A stretch of 7,905 nt of DNA from Clostridiales bacterium (GTDB lineage Bacteria > Bacillota > Clostridia > Peptostreptococcales > Anaerovoracaceae), in contig WQWG01000029.1 in NCBI GenBank assembly GCA_009785435.1, positions 1 to 7,905 of the forward strand, given 5' to 3'. Positions 5,310 to 7,905 of the stretch are shown piece after piece. The notes under the pieces were generated by a model that worked only from the letters and a program-made list of their open reading frames with translations, was not told the origin of the DNA and made no database searches. A program made the position numbers and the translations under genes. Each line of letters opens with the position of its first letter. Positions within the stretch are counted from its first letter, which is position 1.

Positions 5310-7598
5310 ATGAAGAAAAACCAAAGGAGCAGGCTTAGAAGAATACTTGCTGTATTTTTTGTGTGCGCGCTTATGATGAGCAACCTGAATATAACTGCGT
5401 TGGCGGCAACGGATACAGACTTAACAGATGTAACAATAGATGCGGGCGAAAGTTGCTCAGAAAGCAATTTGCCTGATACAGAGACTTTTGATTATCATGC
5501 GATCGGCGATGATGAAAATCTCGACGAAAGCAAACCTGACAAAGGCGAAGAAAGTACAGAAGAAATCATAATATCGGATAAAGAGGAAGAAGAACTCATT
5601 GAAGCACCGGAAGAAATGATTTCATCGAACGCGATCGTTGCGTATCCTGTGCCGACGGCCAGTGAGATTGCCAGTGGTGCATTTCCAAGTGCAGGCGGTG
5701 TAAACGGTGCACAGTGGTGGCTGTATGATGACGGTACGCTCGTGGTGAGTGAAGGGAGAGTTCATTCGAATGCGGCCAGTAGCCCGTGGGTTGCGCATAG
5801 TGCCGTGATCGACACGATTATTTTCGACGGCCCGATCACAGGCGGAACATCTTTGCGAGGCTTATTCGCCGGATTGACTGAGCTGACGGCCATAGAGGGC
5901 TTGGAGCAGTTTGACACGAGTACTGTCACTCAGATGCACGCCATGTTCCGTTATGCGCATAGCCTGACATGCATTGGTGATATATCCGGTTGGGATGTCA
6001 GCAATGTGGATACGATGAGCGGCATGTTTTTTCAAGCAAGCAGTCTGACGTGCATTGGCGATGTATCCGGTTGGAATACCGGAAGTGTGACCAGTATGTC
6101 CTATCTGTTCAGTGGTGCGAGTAGCTTAGCAACGCTTGATTTGTCCGGTTGGGATACGGGTAGTGTGACGACGATGAGTACGATGTTTCGTAACGCAAGC
6201 AGCCTGACAAGCCTTGATCTTTCCGGTTGGGATACAAGTAGCGTGACGACAATGACCAATATGTTCCGTGATGCAGATGGCCTTTCGGAGCTTCATTTGT
6301 CCGGTTGGGATGTCAGCAATGTGACGACGATGGGCAATCTGTTTATGGATGCAAGCAGTCTGGAGCGCATTTATGGTTTGTCCGAGTGGGACACCGGCAA
6401 TGTGACAACGATGGCATTCATGTTTAGCGGAACATACAATTTGATGTATATTGGCGATGTGTCCGGTTGGGATACCGGCAATGTGACGAATATGGAGCGG
6501 ATGTTCCGGGATGCAAGCAGTTTGACAAGCCTTGACCTTTCCAGTTGGGATACCGGAAACGTGGTGAATATGGTGCATTTGTTTCAGCGTGCAAGCAGCC
6601 TTGAAAGCCTGGATTTGTCCGGTTGGGATACCGGCAATGTGACGAATATGAGTAGCATGCTGGCCGGTGCATTTTCCTTGCGCCAGCTTACGCTTGGAGA
6701 AGATTTTGGCTTTATAGGAGGAATATCAGCTGCTTTACCTGCGATTCCGGCGAATGATCGGTACACCGGTTTCTGGCAAAACGTAGGAAGCGGAACCATA
6801 CACGTGCCGCAAGGAACGTATGTCTTAACTTCGCCTCAACTCATGATGGGGTTTGACGGTACTACGATGGCAGACACATGGGTTTGGCAAAGAACAGCGT
6901 TTTGGGATATTGCGTTGATGCCTGATCACGTCTTCCCTGAAGCAACTTTTGGATACGATTCACAAACGCCTCATACGGTAACAGTGACCAACACAGGCAA
7001 TCAGTTGACAGGTACTCTTACGATTACACTTTCCGGTTCTCATGCGGATGACTTTACTGTCAGCGCGTCCACGCTGGAGTGCATTGAAGTAGGCGGAATG
7101 ACCACTTTTACAGTTGTGCCGAACATCGATCTTCCCGAGGGGTTCTATACCGCTACGGTGACGGTAACCGGCGAAAATGGTATATCATCTTCCTTTAGCG
7201 TGAGCTTTACGGTCACAGAAATGCCGTTTGTTCCACCAAATGGTGGAGAACCAACAAATAATCCGACAAATTCGACAGGCTCTGAAAGCTCTGAATCGAC
7301 AGACTTCATTCTGCCGCCTTGGAACGGTGCCGGTAACGACAACACGATTATTCCGGATGATGACAGATTGATTGAAATAGACGATGACGGCACACCTCGT
7401 GATGAATGGATCGTGTATGATCATCAGGAATTATGGATATATGATGATGAATTGCCTGTGCCGCTTGGTGATATCCCTCAGACAGGGCTTTCCGGAGTTG
7501 GATTGTACTTGTTCATGATGGCCGTTTCAATGATGGGCATGGCCGTGTTGTTTCTTGGCAGGAAAAGAAAAGAGACGGTTGATAGGCTCGAAATTTAA
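5310..7598 (+). CDS. BspA/DUF285-repeat cell-wall surface protein with an IPQTG sorting signal
   Basis: A 762-residue exported protein, expected to be attached to peptidoglycan by a sortase. In order: a signal peptide (basic start KKNQRSRLRR, hydrophobic core about 11-32, cleavage near ALA-A at 32/33); an acidic Glu/Asp-rich stretch to about 105; a region typical of BspA proteins with QWWLYDDGTLVVSEG; ten repeats (201-463) of the type GWDTGNVTTMxxMFxxASSLTSLDLS; an immunoglobulin-like domain (532-637) with paired strands such as VTVTNTGNQLTGTLTITLSG and FYTATVTVTG; a Pro/Ser/Thr/Asn and then acidic linker; and IPQTG (722-726), a membrane segment and a basic tail starting GRKRKE. BspA-family proteins are associated with adhesion or host and matrix binding; the ligand here is unknown. 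The ATG at 5310 is chosen because AAGGAG (5298-5303) lies 6 nt upstream and the signal peptide begins there; a TTG at 5283 in frame lies within the leader hairpin. No sortase gene is in the window. Confidence 0.93.
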   Translation: MKKNQRSRLRRILAVFFVCALMMSNLNITALAATDTDLTDVTIDAGESCSESNLPDTETFDYHAIGDDENLDESKPDKGEESTEEIIISDKEEEELIEAPEEMISSNAIVAYPVPTASEIASGAFPSAGGVNGAQWWLYDDGTLVVSEGRVHSNAASSPWVAHSAVIDTIIFDGPITGGTSLRGLFAGLTELTAIEGLEQFDTSTVTQMHAMFRYAHSLTCIGDISGWDVSNVDTMSGMFFQASSLTCIGDVSGWNTGSVTSMSYLFSGASSLATLDLSGWDTGSVTTMSTMFRNASSLTSLDLSGWDTSSVTTMTNMFRDADGLSELHLSGWDVSNVTTMGNLFMDASSLERIYGLSEWDTGNVTTMAFMFSGTYNLMYIGDVSGWDTGNVTNMERMFRDASSLTSLDLSSWDTGNVVNMVHLFQRASSLESLDLSGWDTGNVTNMSSMLAGAFSLRQLTLGEDFGFIGGISAALPAIPANDRYTGFWQNVGSGTIHVPQGTYVLTSPQLMMGFDGTTMADTWVWQRTAFWDIALMPDHVFPEATFGYDSQTPHTVTVTNTGNQLTGTLTITLSGSHADDFTVSASTLECIEVGGMTTFTVVPNIDLPEGFYTATVTVTGENGISSSFSVSFTVTEMPFVPPNGGEPTNNPTNSTGSESSESTDFILPPWNGAGNDNTIIPDDDRLIEIDDDGTPRDEWIVYDHQELWIYDDELPVPLGDIPQTGLSGVGLYLFMMAVSMMGMAVLFLGRKRKETVDRLEI
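5910..6698 (+). repeat. Ten tandem 78/81-nt DUF285 repeats inside the surface protein gene
   Basis: The units encode 26 or 27 residues each (residues 201-463). Repeats 2, 6 and 7 have 27 and the remainder 26, the extra residue falling in the variable (C)IGD/IYG part. Invariant or near-invariant positions are W-[DN], V, M, F/L, S-L and a closing L-S. DNA identity is high locally: a 35-nt stretch at 6460-6494 is identical to 6616-6650, exactly two 78-nt units apart. Repeats 2 and 6 share TCCGGTTGGGATGTCAGC and a few further bases. This indicates recent duplication or gene conversion. Confidence 0.92.
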
Positions 7599-7641
7599 AA
7601 AAGACAATGATTTGATATAACCAAGCAATGTTATAAAGGGG

Positions 7642-7683
7642 CAGAAATAACCTGAGAGAATTCCGGTTAATTCTGTTCCTTTT
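7642..7683 (+). terminator. Probable terminator after the surface protein gene
   Basis: CAGAA-A-TAACC (7642-7652) pairs with GGTTA-A-TTCTG (7665-7675), giving 10 bp with one A-A mismatch around a 12-nt loop, followed by TTCCTTTT (7676-7683). An additional AT-rich hairpin, TATAAC...GTTATA, lies just upstream (7616-7635). Stem and broken T run make termination likely but not certain. Confidence 0.5.
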
Positions 7684-7738
7684 CACGTCTTTATGATACA
7701 ATTGGTTAAACAGTTTGGAACTTTGAAAACAAAATATC

Positions 7739-7905
7739 TTTAGGGGGCTGAGCGAGATCCACTTAGCTTTAACTTATTTAAGATTGTAACAACGAGCCGA
7801 TTATGTACTTTGATCCAAGCGGACATACGCGCGTAACGGTGACACTGCCTAACGGCTCAACCCAGACCGCGAACGTCAACAGCTCAGGACATACCATTAT
7901 GAACA
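7739..7905 (+). pseudogene. Frame-disrupted RHS core remnant leading into a C-terminal tip (cut by window end)
   Basis: Read in three successive frames, the sequence gives FRGLSE (7739-7756), DPLSFNLFK (7756-7782) and DCNNEPIMYFDPSGH (7782-7826). Together these match the end of the RHS repeat-associated core, whose clostridial form I know as roughly YRG..DPLSLNLYTYC-NNPI-Y-DPSGH. Each junction is explained by loss of one base, near 7756 and near 7782; a TAA at 7779-7781 blocks the last frame upstream. After DPSGH an open frame continues (TRVTVTLPNGSTQTANVNSS...) to the window edge, where RHS proteins carry their variable, often toxic, C-terminal domain. Translation could only restart at the ATG at 7803, which lacks a ribosome binding site. 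It could be a decayed RHS gene or a displaced (orphan) tip. No RHS body lies upstream in the window. Confidence 0.6.

Noticed and set aside
6126..6578. 150-residue minus-strand open frame rich in His, Ile and Cys with its own repeats
   Set aside because: Its periodicity only mirrors the DUF285 repeats on the plus strand; no start signals are visible.
7694..7702. Extended -10 (TGATACAAT) as a promoter for the RHS fragment
   Set aside because: No -35 is present at the right distance and the place where it should be is occupied by the terminator stem; the match is probably chance.
1..7905. CRISPR array, tRNA/rRNA genes, insertion sequences or phage attachment sites
   Set aside because: No regularly spaced direct repeats outside the coding array, no cloverleaf or rRNA motifs, and no transposase or integrase frames were seen.

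Overview
The window looks like chromosomal DNA from a Gram-positive, low-to-moderate GC bacterium of the Bacillota, most likely a Clostridia-type anaerobe. The reasons are strong GGAGG-type ribosome binding sites, sigma-A promoters with 17-nt spacers, a Gram-positive LexA/DinR box (GAAC-N4-GTTC) in front of recA, a 428-residue Obg of the Bacillus type, and a BspA/DUF285 surface protein with a sortase signal. The genus cannot be read from the sequence.

Layout. Positions 1-1173 hold recA with its promoter and an SOS operator at the expected start of transcription. Positions 1208-2258 are a compact ribosomal unit: promoter, folded leader, rplU (L21, with an unusual 93-residue Lys/Ala/Pro/Glu tail), rpmA (L27) and a clean intrinsic terminator. 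obg follows at 2305-3591. The usual Firmicute order rplU-prp-rpmA is missing prp, and L27 correspondingly lacks the N-terminal extension that Prp removes. Convergent with obg and 6 nt away is a minus-strand regulator (3598-4359): an N-terminal XRE-type helix-turn-helix joined to what looks like a LexA/CI-type S24 domain whose catalytic Ser and Lys are replaced by Ala and Arg. Divergent from it is a small membrane-anchored protein with a degenerate LytM/M23 fold (4567-5067), reminiscent of SpoIVFA.

Positions 5068-5309 carry a weak terminator, a good promoter and a 5' leader with three consecutive hairpins, the last ending 8 nt before the Shine-Dalgarno of a 762-residue cell-wall protein (5310-7598). 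That protein has a signal peptide, an acidic stretch, ten 26-27-residue BspA/DUF285 repeats, an immunoglobulin-like domain and an IPQTG sorting signal. After a probable terminator, positions 7739-7905 contain a frame-disrupted remnant of a clostridial-type RHS core motif (..RG..DPLS.NL..CNN.PIMYFDPSGH) running into an open C-terminal tip cut by the window edge.

In short, the left half is housekeeping (DNA repair, ribosome, ribosome-assembly GTPase), the middle is regulatory or envelope-related, and the right end is accessory surface and polymorphic-toxin-like material. The least explained items are the triple-hairpin leader, the apparently protease-dead regulator and the RHS remnant.
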